In this document: positions 6,436 to 14,402 of the stretch, in pieces
How the letters are laid out: each line of letters opens with the position of its first letter
Numbering within the stretch: position 1 is the first letter of the stretch
NCBI GenBank assembly: GCA_046160675.1
Contig: JBJXHH010000246.1
Location: 1 to 14,848 of the forward strand
DNA: 14,848 bases
Direction: 5' to 3'
From: JACMJP01 sp046160675
GTDB lineage: Bacteria > Bacteroidota > Bacteroidia > Chitinophagales > BACL12
The notes under the pieces: generated by a model
The model's input: the letters and a program-made list of their open reading frames with translations, nothing else
What the model was told of the DNA's origin: nothing
Databases searched by the model: none
Made by a program: the position numbers and the translations under genes

Positions 6436-7314
6436 ATGCCTCTCATTTTAGATGGAAAAAAACTCTCGCTTGAAATTCAATCAGAAATAAAATCTGAGAT
6501 TGAAAAACTTGTAGCACAAGGAAAAAGACTTCCACACATTGCTGCTGTATTAGTGGGGAATGATGGTGCGAGCAGTTCTTATGTAAACTCAAAAATTAAG
6601 ATGTGTAAGCAGGTGGGCATGGTATCTACTTTTTTACATTTAAATGAAAACATTTCTGAAACTGAACTTTTGAAAGTTGTACATGATCTGAATGCCGATG
6701 ATAACATCGACGGATTTATTATTCAACTTCCCCTCCCAAAACATATCAACGAAACAAATATCATTGAAGCAATAGATCCGAAAAAAGATGTTGACGGGTT
6801 CCATCCTGTAAATCTCGGTAGGATGCAATTGGGACTGCCCGCTTTTGTTTCAGCAACACCCGCCGGCATCATGACAATGCTGGAGAGATATAACATAGAA
6901 ACGACAGGAAAACATTGTGTAGTAATTGGGCGAAGCAACATTGTGGGAACACCTATGAGTATTTTACTTTCTAGAAATGCAAATCCCGGAAACTGCACAG
7001 TTACTTTATGTCATAGTAAATCAAAAAATTTAAAAGAAATTTGTTTGCAGGCAGATATTCTTATTGCTGCACTTGGCAAACCTGAATTTGTAAGGAGAGA
7101 CATGATAAAAGAAGGCGCTGTGGTGATTGATGTTGGTATTTCAAGAGTTGATGCTGAAAATGAAAAAGGCTATGCTATAAAAGGCGACGTAAAGTTTGAC
7201 GAAGTAGCGCCAAAATGTTCTGCAATTTCGCCTGTGCCCGGTGGAGTAGGGTTAATGACTGTTGTGAGTTTGCTGATGAATACTATGAAAGCCCGGAGGA
7301 ATAATGAAAATTAA
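6436..7314 (+). CDS. folD: Bifunctional methylenetetrahydrofolate dehydrogenase / methenyltetrahydrofolate cyclohydrolase
   Basis: A 292-aa cytoplasmic enzyme, normal length. It oxidises 5,10-methylene-THF with NADP+ and hydrolyses 5,10-methenyl-THF to 10-formyl-THF, supplying one-carbon units for purines and initiator tRNA. Visible motifs are YVNSKIKMCKQVGM (residues 49-62, catalytic Lys53), DGFIIQLPLPKHIN (92-105), DPKKDVDGFHP (114-124), SATPAGI (139-145, the usual Bacteroidota form of PCTPxG), the nucleotide-binding GRSNIVGTPMSILL (165-178), DVGISR (232-237) and PGGVGLMT (268-275). In the last motif the proline normally found in GGVGPMT is Leu273, an unusual change. I start at ATG 6436 (MPLILDGKKLS). 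The earlier TTG at 6406 lies within a promoter-like box. queE follows 83 bases later on the same strand. Confidence 0.95.
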   Translation: MPLILDGKKLSLEIQSEIKSEIEKLVAQGKRLPHIAAVLVGNDGASSSYVNSKIKMCKQVGMVSTFLHLNENISETELLKVVHDLNADDNIDGFIIQLPLPKHINETNIIEAIDPKKDVDGFHPVNLGRMQLGLPAFVSATPAGIMTMLERYNIETTGKHCVVIGRSNIVGTPMSILLSRNANPGNCTVTLCHSKSKNLKEICLQADILIAALGKPEFVRRDMIKEGAVVIDVGISRVDAENEKGYAIKGDVKFDEVAPKCSAISPVPGGVGLMTVVSLLMNTMKARRNNEN

Positions 7315-7397
7315 AATTGTAATAATGAACAAAGCGAGTTAAATGAACGGGATAAATTGTTTAATGCTTCATAATCTCTGATCTATAAACAATATTT

Positions 7398-7997
7398 ATG
7401 AAGATGCTTCCTGTTATGGAACAATTTTATACTATCCAAGGTGAGGGATTTCACCAGGGACGGGCAGCATACTTTATCCGGCTGGGTGGCTGCGATGTAG
7501 GCTGTGTGTGGTGTGATGTAAAAGAGAGCTGGGATGCGGAGACTCATCCAAAGAAAAGCATTGAAGAAATTCTGCTCGACGTAAAAAAATACCCTGCAGA
7601 AATTGTTGTGATAACTGGCGGCGAACCGTTAATGTATGAACTTACAGAACTCACATCAGCCTTGCAGGAAGAAAATTTTAAAACCCATCTTGAAACTTCC
7701 GGTGCATACCTTTTAAGCGGAAGCTGGGATTGGATTTGTTTCTCCCCGAAAAAATTTAAAAAGCCACTTGCCGAGGTTGCAGTAAAGGCTGATGAATTGA
7801 AAGTGATCATTTATAACAAAAGCGATTTTTCCTGGGCTGAAGAACATACAAAAACTGTTTCAGGAAATTGTAAGCTATTCTTGCAGCCGGAGTGGAGCAG
7901 GAGGGAAGAAGTTACACCACTGATCATAGAATACATCAAACAAAACCCTCAGTGGGAAGTTTCCTTGCAAATACACAAATACCTGGAGGTTCCATGA
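7398..7997 (+). CDS. queE: 7-carboxy-7-deazaguanine synthase (radical SAM)
   Basis: A 199-aa radical SAM enzyme that rearranges 6-carboxy-5,6,7,8-tetrahydropterin to 7-carboxy-7-deazaguanine, the step that forms the deazapurine ring on the way to preQ0 and queuosine in tRNA. Visible features are the FYTIQGEG N-terminus (residues 10-17), the iron-sulfur motif C32-x3-C36-x2-C39 in LGGCDVGCVWCD, and the SAM-binding TGGEP (73-77). HLETSG follows, then the C-terminal LQPEW and LQIHKYL motifs seen in QueE. The proposed ATG at 7398 opens MKMLPVM; the ATG at 7404 (MLPVMEQ) is an equally believable start. No other queuosine genes lie in the window. The gene ends two bases before a strong terminator hairpin. 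Confidence 0.94.
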   Translation: MKMLPVMEQFYTIQGEGFHQGRAAYFIRLGGCDVGCVWCDVKESWDAETHPKKSIEEILLDVKKYPAEIVVITGGEPLMYELTELTSALQEENFKTHLETSGAYLLSGSWDWICFSPKKFKKPLAEVAVKADELKVIIYNKSDFSWAEEHTKTVSGNCKLFLQPEWSRREEVTPLIIEYIKQNPQWEVSLQIHKYLEVP

Positions 7998-7999
7998 AA

Positions 8000-8036
8000 T
8001 AAAAAACCCGTTCGTTTGATATGAACGGGTTTTTTA
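8000..8036. terminator. Bidirectional intrinsic terminator between queE and the GEVED gene
   Basis: A perfect 14-bp stem has a CCCGTTC/GAACGGG core flanked by six A's on one side and six T's on the other, with a 9-base loop (8014-8022). Because the A-run precedes and the T-run follows the core, it works as a rho-independent terminator on both strands. It sits exactly between the convergent queE stop and the stop of the minus-strand gene at 8054. Confidence 0.93.
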
Positions 8037-8053
8037 ATAAGAGTTTGATAAAA

Positions 8054-9802
8054 TTATTCTATCACCAGGTTTTCATTTGAGATAGTTTCGCCATCAACAA
8101 TCTTTAACTGGTACATGCCCGAAGCAATTCCACCAAGAGAAATTTCTTCAACATGAGTGAATTCGTTAATTGATAAAGTGTTTTGATACACTACTTGTCC
8201 AACAGCGTTGGTTACAAAAACTTCAATCATTTTGTTTTCATATCCTCCAAGTTCCAGCCTGAATGTTCCGTTGTTCGGATTAGGATACATTTTCACAAGT
8301 CTTGCAATTTCGCCTTCTTTAAGCGGAGCAGTTGTGAAATAATATGTATCGGAGAAAGGAGAAATTTCATCATCAGTGTAACAAACAGTTTTTACCCTGA
8401 AGCCGTAAGTAGTTTCAGGTTCTAATGAAGTAAGTATAGTTAAGCTGTTTGAAAATACACCTCTCCTTTTCTTGGTTGACATGTCATCAGCCTCAAAAAT
8501 GGTAACAATATATTTGCTTGCAGATGGAACTTCATCCCAATTTAGAGTTGCTCCTATTGCTGTTATTTCATCAGCAAATAATCCTCCAGGACCCACTGTT
8601 GCATCACATGCTTCCACTTCCGTTCCGTAAGGCAGGAAGGAAACACAGTCATCATAAGCACTCCAGTCAGCAGAGTTTCTTCCGGCAACTGCCTGTGCAA
8701 TGTCTCCGTCAAGATTTAATCCCATTGTACTTGCACCGCCATCGCCGTTGTATTCAGTGGTTACAATGCGAATTTCGCCGGTAGCTTCATACAGTTGAAC
8801 CTGTACAGTTACCGGGAAAGTGCCTGTTGGGCCTGGGTAGTGAGGAACGCCATCAAAAGTAAGCAGGAATATCTGGCTGCCGGGATCTCCGGTAGTGTAA
8901 TAATTGATAACTCCATCAACACCTGAATCCGGGTCAAGGTCTTCCTGTCCAAAGAAAATAGAATTAGGATAATCTGCTGTTGGCAATACCTGGCCTGTGC
9001 AGCATCCGCTCAGTGTAGTAGATGTAAATGATAGATATCCGTTTGAACTTACATAACATTCAGTATAATCAGTTCCGTAAAAAGGGAACGTAAATCCGAG
9101 TGGTACTGAACTGCTTACAACATCGTCACCAAGGATCAACTCAGTGCCGCCTGATTCCATAATGGAAGAACTGTAGTCGCAAGTAACAATTGTGTAAGGA
9201 AGGATACATGAACCGTCATCAACTGATGCGTCAGCATCATAGTTCAGGGCATCAGGGTTAGTACAACCTTCCACTGCTCCACCACCGCCAGAAATATTTA
9301 TTGTATAATCTTCAGCCTGCCCCCAGGTATATGTTATTGAACAAGGGTCCAACCCGCAAGGTCCTAAATATTCGCACATAACCCGCATGGTTGTTGAGCC
9401 ATCAAGTGCAGAACTCGGTACTGTGAAAGTATAAGTGGAAGAGGCTCCTACTGCTAAAACAGCACAGCCAATTGATTCATCATCATCAAATATTCCGTCC
9501 TGGTTATAATCTATCCAAGCCTCAATTGCTTCTGACCAATCTGGGCAGTTATAAACAGTAAGGTCGTAAGAAGAACCTGCAACAAGGTCAGTACTGAGTG
9601 ATGTATAATCAACGTAATCTAATCCGCCGTCATCACCTGTAGTATTATCAATAGATCCTAATACTACCCTGTCAATATAATCACCATCAGAGGTACCTGT
9701 GATGTAGCTGGGTGTACAATATTGGGCTGTTGTCGTATTTGCAAACAGGCAAATTATTACTATTGTTACTACCACTTTGAATTTGTGTAAAAAATGTTTC
9801 AT
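8054..9802 (-). CDS. Secreted GEVED / nidogen-like / Fn3 protein with T9SS sorting domain
   Basis: A 582-aa surface or secreted protein of unknown function, built as a mosaic. Residues 1-26 are a signal peptide (VVVTIVIICLF core, cut near TTTA/Q). About 40-170 is a GEVED domain: it has the acidic loop DYNQDGIFDDDE at 98-109, which looks like a calcium site, and ends in W-G-Q-A-E-D-Y, a variant of the naming motif. Residues 179-199 form a cysteine loop ending DDGSC. About 230-390 is a beta-sandwich with nidogen-like features (FPFYG, SSNGYLSF, NSIFFGQEDLDP, TFDGVPHY). About 405-492 is a fibronectin type III domain (ATLNWDEVPSASKYIV, LEPETTYGFRVKTVC). About 505-582 is a type A T9SS sorting domain (MYPNPNNGTFRLEL, VTNAVGQVVY, IASGMYQLKIVDG). 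ATG start at 9802. It lies downstream of cmk in the same direction but beyond a hairpin, so is probably transcribed on its own. Binding or adhesion is likely; no catalytic residues are evident. Confidence 0.9.
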   Translation of the reverse strand: MKHFLHKFKVVVTIVIICLFANTTTAQYCTPSYITGTSDGDYIDRVVLGSIDNTTGDDGGLDYVDYTSLSTDLVAGSSYDLTVYNCPDWSEAIEAWIDYNQDGIFDDDESIGCAVLAVGASSTYTFTVPSSALDGSTTMRVMCEYLGPCGLDPCSITYTWGQAEDYTINISGGGGAVEGCTNPDALNYDADASVDDGSCILPYTIVTCDYSSSIMESGGTELILGDDVVSSSVPLGFTFPFYGTDYTECYVSSNGYLSFTSTTLSGCCTGQVLPTADYPNSIFFGQEDLDPDSGVDGVINYYTTGDPGSQIFLLTFDGVPHYPGPTGTFPVTVQVQLYEATGEIRIVTTEYNGDGGASTMGLNLDGDIAQAVAGRNSADWSAYDDCVSFLPYGTEVEACDATVGPGGLFADEITAIGATLNWDEVPSASKYIVTIFEADDMSTKKRRGVFSNSLTILTSLEPETTYGFRVKTVCYTDDEISPFSDTYYFTTAPLKEGEIARLVKMYPNPNNGTFRLELGGYENKMIEVFVTNAVGQVVYQNTLSINEFTHVEEISLGGIASGMYQLKIVDGETISNENLVIE

Positions 9803-9915
9803 ACTTTAAGTTTTAAGTGAGATTGATTTTTAGAATAGGTAAATGGGAGGTTAAGATATAAAATATTTGCAAGGAAATTCAAAAAAATATTTAAAAAAAA
9901 GGAAATATTGTTTTC

Positions 9916-9937
9916 TGTTACATGATACCATGTAACA
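9916..9937. promoter_or_regulatory. Perfect 9-bp dyad directly after the cmk stop codon
   Basis: Arms TGTTACATG and CATGTAACA are separated by four bases and directly abut the cmk stop. On the minus strand the hairpin is followed by GAAAACAATATTTCC and only then by a run of T's, so it is not a classical terminator. It could be a 3'-end-stabilising hairpin of the porQ-cmk transcript or an operator for the GEVED gene that starts 113 bases further on. The 135-base gap is otherwise very AT-rich with no gene. Confidence 0.45.
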
Positions 9938-10627
9938 TTAACCACCCATTTCATGAATTTTTTCCATGGCAAGGGTAAGCACAATCTGCAATTGTTCATC
10001 CTGCGTAAGATAGGTGGTATCTAGTTTTATTGCATCAAAGGCTTGTACCAGTGGGCTGTCTGGCCTTGTAGTTTCTTCAATGTCTCTCTTTTGAAGGTTT
10101 AAGGCTATTTCCTCCTTAGTTACAAATTTCCCCGCATTGGTCATTTCTTTTAGCCTGCGTTCAATTCTTACCTCGAGAGCTGCTATCACAAAGATTTTCA
10201 ATTCTGCTTGCGGAAAAACCACTGTTCCTATATCCCGTCCATCCATCACTATCCCTTTTTTTGCTCCGATGGCCTGTTGTTGTGCTACTAAAAATTTGCG
10301 AACAGAACTTACTGCCGAAACTTCACTCACAATATTACTCACTTCCAAAGTGCGTATTTTTTCTTCCACATCTATACCATTTAACATGGTGATATACTGG
10401 TGGTTTTTTTCATTATAAAAAAAACTGATATTGATATTTTGAAGAGCTGAGGTTACAGATGCTTCTTCTTTCCAGTTGATTTTATTTTCGAGTAGGTACA
10501 ACGTAACAGCCCGGTACATGGCGCCTGTGTCAAGAAATAAATAATGGAGTTTTTCAGCAAGCTGTTTTGCCAGCGTACTTTTCCCGCATGCAGAATACCC
10601 ATCAATGGCAATGATGATCTTTTTCAT
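9938..10627 (-). CDS. cmk: (d)CMP kinase
   Basis: A 229-aa cytidylate kinase, normal length, phosphorylating CMP and dCMP to the diphosphates with ATP in the cytoplasm. Visible motifs are the P-loop GYSACGKST (residues 10-18), FLDTGAMYRAVT (31-42, CMP binding), MDGRDIGTVVFPQAELKIFV in the middle, and the lid-region LQKRDIEETTRPDSPL with its arginines. ATG start at 10627 gives the usual MKKIIIAIDG opening. It lies 39 bases downstream of porQ on the same strand without an obvious terminator or promoter between, so the two are probably co-transcribed. cmk next to porQ is an arrangement I recall from other Bacteroidota. Confidence 0.96.
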   Translation of the reverse strand: MKKIIIAIDGYSACGKSTLAKQLAEKLHYLFLDTGAMYRAVTLYLLENKINWKEEASVTSALQNINISFFYNEKNHQYITMLNGIDVEEKIRTLEVSNIVSEVSAVSSVRKFLVAQQQAIGAKKGIVMDGRDIGTVVFPQAELKIFVIAALEVRIERRLKEMTNAGKFVTKEEIALNLQKRDIEETTRPDSPLVQAFDAIKLDTTYLTQDEQLQIVLTLAMEKIHEMGG

Positions 10628-10666
10628 CGGGATAAAAGTAATACTCTAAAGGAAGACTTGTAAAAA

Positions 10667-11761
10667 TCAGTACTTGTGCGTAGGAATTATGTAAGATTGA
10701 GTAGGAGTTACAGTATTTTTTTTGAAAAATTCATTGGTGTTCGCAGAGATTGTGATCATATTATTTCCCCCGGCGATGTTGTAGAATTCATGTGCATAGT
10801 CAATCTGGAACCGTTTGATCTTTAATCCGAAACCAAGTGCAAAGCCCGACATACCCCGCAAGGTGGTAAGAGACATCTCTTTTGCAGTCATGTGATCATA
10901 ACTCACACGGGCATTAAAATTTTTTCCAAAGTAAAATTCTCCGCCAAAAATCACATGCCTGAAGATTTTATCAGCAAGATATGTTTCTTCTTTTACTTCT
11001 CCAGTTGTATCTGCTGCAAAAATATTTACATTGCTGATTGTATTCGGGTCGTCATACCTGATATCGGCCTGTTGTAAATTATGCGCTGTAATGCTGAAAC
11101 GCAGGGGCAGGTATTTAAGCCGTTTTGAAATGCCCACCTGTATTTCAAAAGGAAGTTCTTCTTTGTTATTTTCAGTATATGCAATCAATTGTGTGCCGAT
11201 GTTTTTCAACACAATCCCCGCATCAAAACGATGTGTTGTGTCATGAAATGATCCGCCAATATCTATTGCTGCTCCCAGGGAGGTATAACTTTCAAGATGA
11301 GAGTACAGCAATTTAACGTTTGCGCCGTAGCTTAGTTTACTTTCTCCATGGGAAATACCTGCCTGCACAGCATATTCACTTGCTGAAAAATTTCCGATCT
11401 GTACACCGGTTTCATCTGTCATCGGCATTTGTCCGTAAGCATGATACAGGATACCCCCTCCTAGGGTAACATCCCAATTTTCAAGATACTTTGCAGCGGA
11501 AACATACCCATGATTTATGCCGCCTGTTATCAAAGCATGGCTTGCAGAAATTTTTCCGTTCATACTTTCATTATATAAAGCAGGGTTCAGCCAGCCGAAG
11601 TTCACATCGTCATTGTACATGCTCACATTGGTTCCGCCCAAAGCTGCAACTCTTGCTGAAGGAGGTAACTGCAGGTACTGATAAGTATAACTACCGCCGA
11701 ACTGGGCGAAAAGAGTGGAGGAGAGGATGGATAAAAAAGCAACAAAAAAAACCGGCTTCAT
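10667..11761 (-). CDS. porQ: Type IX secretion system outer-membrane protein PorQ
   Basis: A 364-aa predicted outer-membrane beta-barrel of the PorV/PorQ (FadL-like) group. In Porphyromonas gingivalis PorQ works with PorU, PorV and PorZ in the attachment complex that processes T9SS cargo and links it to anionic LPS. Visible are a signal peptide in residues 1-19 (FFVAFLSIL core, LFA/Q cut), then the family signature QYLQLPPSARVAALGGTN, followed by NDDVNFGWLNPAL. Alternating strands rich in G, Y and aromatic residues run to the end (FALGFGLKIKRFQIDYAHEFYNIAG). I start at ATG 11761 (MKPVFFVA); the longer frame starts at a TTG lying inside the -7 box at 11786-11793. It lies downstream of lon and upstream of cmk. 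Two T9SS cargo genes in the same window fit this role. Confidence 0.88.
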   Translation of the reverse strand: MKPVFFVAFLSILSSTLFAQFGGSYTYQYLQLPPSARVAALGGTNVSMYNDDVNFGWLNPALYNESMNGKISASHALITGGINHGYVSAAKYLENWDVTLGGGILYHAYGQMPMTDETGVQIGNFSASEYAVQAGISHGESKLSYGANVKLLYSHLESYTSLGAAIDIGGSFHDTTHRFDAGIVLKNIGTQLIAYTENNKEELPFEIQVGISKRLKYLPLRFSITAHNLQQADIRYDDPNTISNVNIFAADTTGEVKEETYLADKIFRHVIFGGEFYFGKNFNARVSYDHMTAKEMSLTTLRGMSGFALGFGLKIKRFQIDYAHEFYNIAGGNNMITISANTNEFFKKNTVTPTQSYIIPTHKY

Positions 11762-11785
11762 ACTCAGGTTGTGGTTCTCTAACGG

Positions 11786-11793
11786 CAAAACTA
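11786..11793 (-). promoter_or_regulatory. porQ promoter -7 box (TAGTTTTG)
   Basis: Exact TAnnTTTG match on the minus strand, ending 24 bases before the porQ ATG and 45 bases after the lon stop codon. It suggests porQ-cmk can be transcribed separately from lon. No clear TTG at -33. Confidence 0.5.
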
Positions 11794-11838
11794 TGGAGTT
11801 ATTTTGAAAGGCTAAAGTACATGAATTTAGATGAGTCT

Positions 11839-14253
11839 TTATTTACGCATCAACGCAAATTCAGTCACCTGCATCATATTTTCAACGTAGTGAAATTTCA
11901 CATCTTTAATGAATGCCTTGTTTATCTCTTTCACATCTTTTTCATTCATCTTGCAAAGGATAATGTCTTTCACTCCCGCTCGTTTTGCTGCCAGCACTTT
12001 TTCTTTGATGCCACCCACAGGCAACACTTTTCCCCGCAGGGTAATTTCGCCGGTCATAGCAAGATGGGGTTTCACTTTTCTTTTTGTGAGGGCTGATGCA
12101 AGCGAAGTAAGCATGGTAACTCCTGCACTCGGGCCGTCTTTCGGGATGGCGCCTTCGGGTACATGAATATGAATGTTCGTATTCTCAAATACATCAGCCG
12201 CAATGTTGAATTTTTCTGCGTTCGCTTTAATAAAACTCAAAGCCGTGCTGGCGCTTTCTTTCATCACATCACCAAGATTTCCTGTCAGCTGCAAGTTGCC
12301 CTTGCCTTTGCTTGTGCTGGTTTCAACAAATAAAATATCACCACCCACAGCAGTCCATGCAAGACCTACTACTACACCGGGAGGATTTTTTTCAAAGATG
12401 CTGTCCTTGTCAAATTTTTCGGCACCCAGAATGTCAACTATGTCTGCAGGTTTTAATGCAACATTGTATTTTTCTTTCACTACAATATGCTTTGCAATGC
12501 GACGCATAACAGCAGCAAGCGTTCTGTCAAGTTCCCTTACGCCGCTTTCTCTTGTATAATTTGTGATAATGAACTCAAGCACTTTATCACTCAATGAAAC
12601 ATCTTTCTGCTTAAGGCCATGTTCTTTTTTCTGTTTCGGAACCAGGTGGCGTTTTGCAATTTCTACTTTTTCTTCAGTACTGTAGCCGCTAACAAAAAGT
12701 ATTTCCATCCTGTCCCGCAAAGCAGGCTGAATGGTGCTTAAAGAATTTGCTGTTGCTATGAACAATGTTTTTGAAAGATCATACTCCAGTTCAAGATAAT
12801 TATCATAAAAAGTTGAATTCTGTTCCGGATCAAGAACTTCCAGCAACGCACTGGATGGATCACCCCGAAAATCAGTTCCCACTTTATCTACTTCATCTAA
12901 AATGAAAACCGGGTTGCTTGATTTTACCCGTTTCAGGGATTGCACAATGCGCCCCGGCATAGCCCCGATATAGGTTTTGCGATGGCCTCTTATCTCACTT
13001 TCATCATGTAATCCACCCAAACTCATGCGTACATATTTTCTGCCCAGGGCCCTGGCAATGCTTTGCCCGAGGGAAGTTTTGCCAACTCCCGGAGGGCCTA
13101 CCAGGCAAAGAATGGGAGATTTCAGGTCACCTTTTAATTTCAGCACAGCAAGATATTCCAGCAGGCGATCTTTAATTTTATCTAACCCGTAGTGATCTTC
13201 ATCCAGTACTTTGTCAGCATTAGAAAGATCAAAATTATCTGTTGTAAATTCATTCCAAGGAAGGTCGAGCAGCAGTTCAATATAATTAGTGATCACAGAA
13301 TATTCAGCAGCATTCGGGTGTATACGCTGCAGTTTTTCCATCTCCTTGTCAAACACATCCTGTACATTTTTATTCCATTTTTTCTCCGCAGCTTTCAGTT
13401 TATACCTGTTCAGTTCCTGCTCGGTAGGTGAACTGCCGAGTTCTTCCTGAATTTGTTTGAGCTGCTGGTTAAGAAAATAATCTTTCTGTTGTTTTTCAAT
13501 ATCCGCCCGCACTTTATTTTGGATATTGTTTTTCAACTCCAGCATTTGCAGTTCAGAATTCATATGCCCCAGAACTAACTGCGCTCGTTTTGATATATCT
13601 TCTGTTTCAAGGATCTTTTGTTTTTCAGTTACATCAATTTGTAAATTGCTGGAAACAAAATGCAAAAGAAAAACCGGGCTGTCAATGTTTTTGATCACAA
13701 TGCTTGCCTCGGTAGGAATGTTAGGGGAAATTTTAATGATGTTGTTAGCAAGATCTTTAATAGTGGAGATGGTGGCTACAAATTCTTTTTCGCTGGAGAC
13801 ATTTTTTTCTTCAAGTAATTGAACAGTCGCCTTCATGTAAGGGTCAGTACTTACAACTTCTCCTGCAATAAATCTTTTCTTTCCCTGTATGATAACTGTT
13901 GTGCTGCCGTCAGGCATCTTCAGTTGCTTGATGATGCGGGCGATGGTTCCAACTTTATAGATATGCTCGGCACCGGGATCTTCCTCCTGCCCGTTTTGCT
14001 GGGCAACTACGCCAATCAGTTTGTTTCCTTTAAATGCATCAGCTACTGCTTTAATGGATTTATCCCGCCCTACAGTAATGGGTAAAACAACTCCGGGAAA
14101 CAACACAGTATTGCGCAAAGGAAGCAGGGCTATTATCTCCGGGTAATCCGTTTTTACTGAGTTATCATCTTCATCAAGGGTAAGAATGGGCATAAACTCA
14201 ACATCTTCCTCCACCTGGTTCATCATACCCTCTTTAAAACCGTAATCTTTCAT
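11839..14253 (-). CDS. lon: ATP-dependent protease Lon (LonA)
   Basis: An 804-aa cytoplasmic hexameric AAA+ serine protease that degrades misfolded and regulatory proteins, full length for LonA. Domains in order: the Lon N-terminal substrate-binding domain (about 39-238, starting IIALLPLRNTVLFPG), a helical linker (about 240-350, including the QQKDYFLNQQLKQIQEELG segment), and the AAA+ module with Walker A GPPGVGKTS (386-394) and Walker B VFILDEVDK (449-457). The protease domain has Ser709 in KDGPSAG and Lys752 in GGIKEK, spaced 43 residues apart as in E. coli Ser679/Lys722. I start at ATG 14253 (MKDYGFKEG). The two Mets at residues 10-11 are possible alternative starts. A TTGACA-type promoter candidate lies just upstream. 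porQ and cmk follow on the same strand. Confidence 0.97.
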   Translation of the reverse strand: MKDYGFKEGMMNQVEEDVEFMPILTLDEDDNSVKTDYPEIIALLPLRNTVLFPGVVLPITVGRDKSIKAVADAFKGNKLIGVVAQQNGQEEDPGAEHIYKVGTIARIIKQLKMPDGSTTVIIQGKKRFIAGEVVSTDPYMKATVQLLEEKNVSSEKEFVATISTIKDLANNIIKISPNIPTEASIVIKNIDSPVFLLHFVSSNLQIDVTEKQKILETEDISKRAQLVLGHMNSELQMLELKNNIQNKVRADIEKQQKDYFLNQQLKQIQEELGSSPTEQELNRYKLKAAEKKWNKNVQDVFDKEMEKLQRIHPNAAEYSVITNYIELLLDLPWNEFTTDNFDLSNADKVLDEDHYGLDKIKDRLLEYLAVLKLKGDLKSPILCLVGPPGVGKTSLGQSIARALGRKYVRMSLGGLHDESEIRGHRKTYIGAMPGRIVQSLKRVKSSNPVFILDEVDKVGTDFRGDPSSALLEVLDPEQNSTFYDNYLELEYDLSKTLFIATANSLSTIQPALRDRMEILFVSGYSTEEKVEIAKRHLVPKQKKEHGLKQKDVSLSDKVLEFIITNYTRESGVRELDRTLAAVMRRIAKHIVVKEKYNVALKPADIVDILGAEKFDKDSIFEKNPPGVVVGLAWTAVGGDILFVETSTSKGKGNLQLTGNLGDVMKESASTALSFIKANAEKFNIAADVFENTNIHIHVPEGAIPKDGPSAGVTMLTSLASALTKRKVKPHLAMTGEITLRGKVLPVGGIKEKVLAAKRAGVKDIILCKMNEKDVKEINKAFIKDVKFHYVENMMQVTEFALMRK

Positions 14254-14277
14254 ATTTTGCTGTGTTATCTGTAAACG

Positions 14278-14308
14278 TAAAAGTATTTACATTCGTATTC
14301 GTTGTCAA
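14278..14308 (-). promoter_or_regulatory. Candidate lon promoter (TTGACA, 17 bases, TACTTTTA)
   Basis: On the minus strand TTGACA (14308-14303) and TACTTTTA (14285-14278) are 17 bases apart, with the second box ending 24 bases before the lon ATG. The second box differs from TAnnTTTG only in the last base. The TTG-to-TA spacing of 20 bases also suits the Bacteroidota -33/-7 layout. It is the only promoter in the window with a good upstream element. Confidence 0.45.
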
Positions 14309-14402
14309 GAGTAGTGCCACCGGGGTATGCAGCCTATTTTCGGAAAACTCGTCATTTAAGTACTGACATTTTAGGTGAAAGACTTCAATTAACAAGAATT
14401 AG

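Noticed and set aside
10633..10640. TACTTTTA, the same octamer as the lon box, upstream of cmk
   Set aside because: It lies only 5 bases before the cmk ATG, too close for a -7 box; likely chance.
11491..12096. 201-codon plus-strand frame across porQ and the end of lon
   Set aside because: Antisense to two clearly conserved genes; residue make-up (rich in H, S, F, R) is typical of a reverse-strand shadow.
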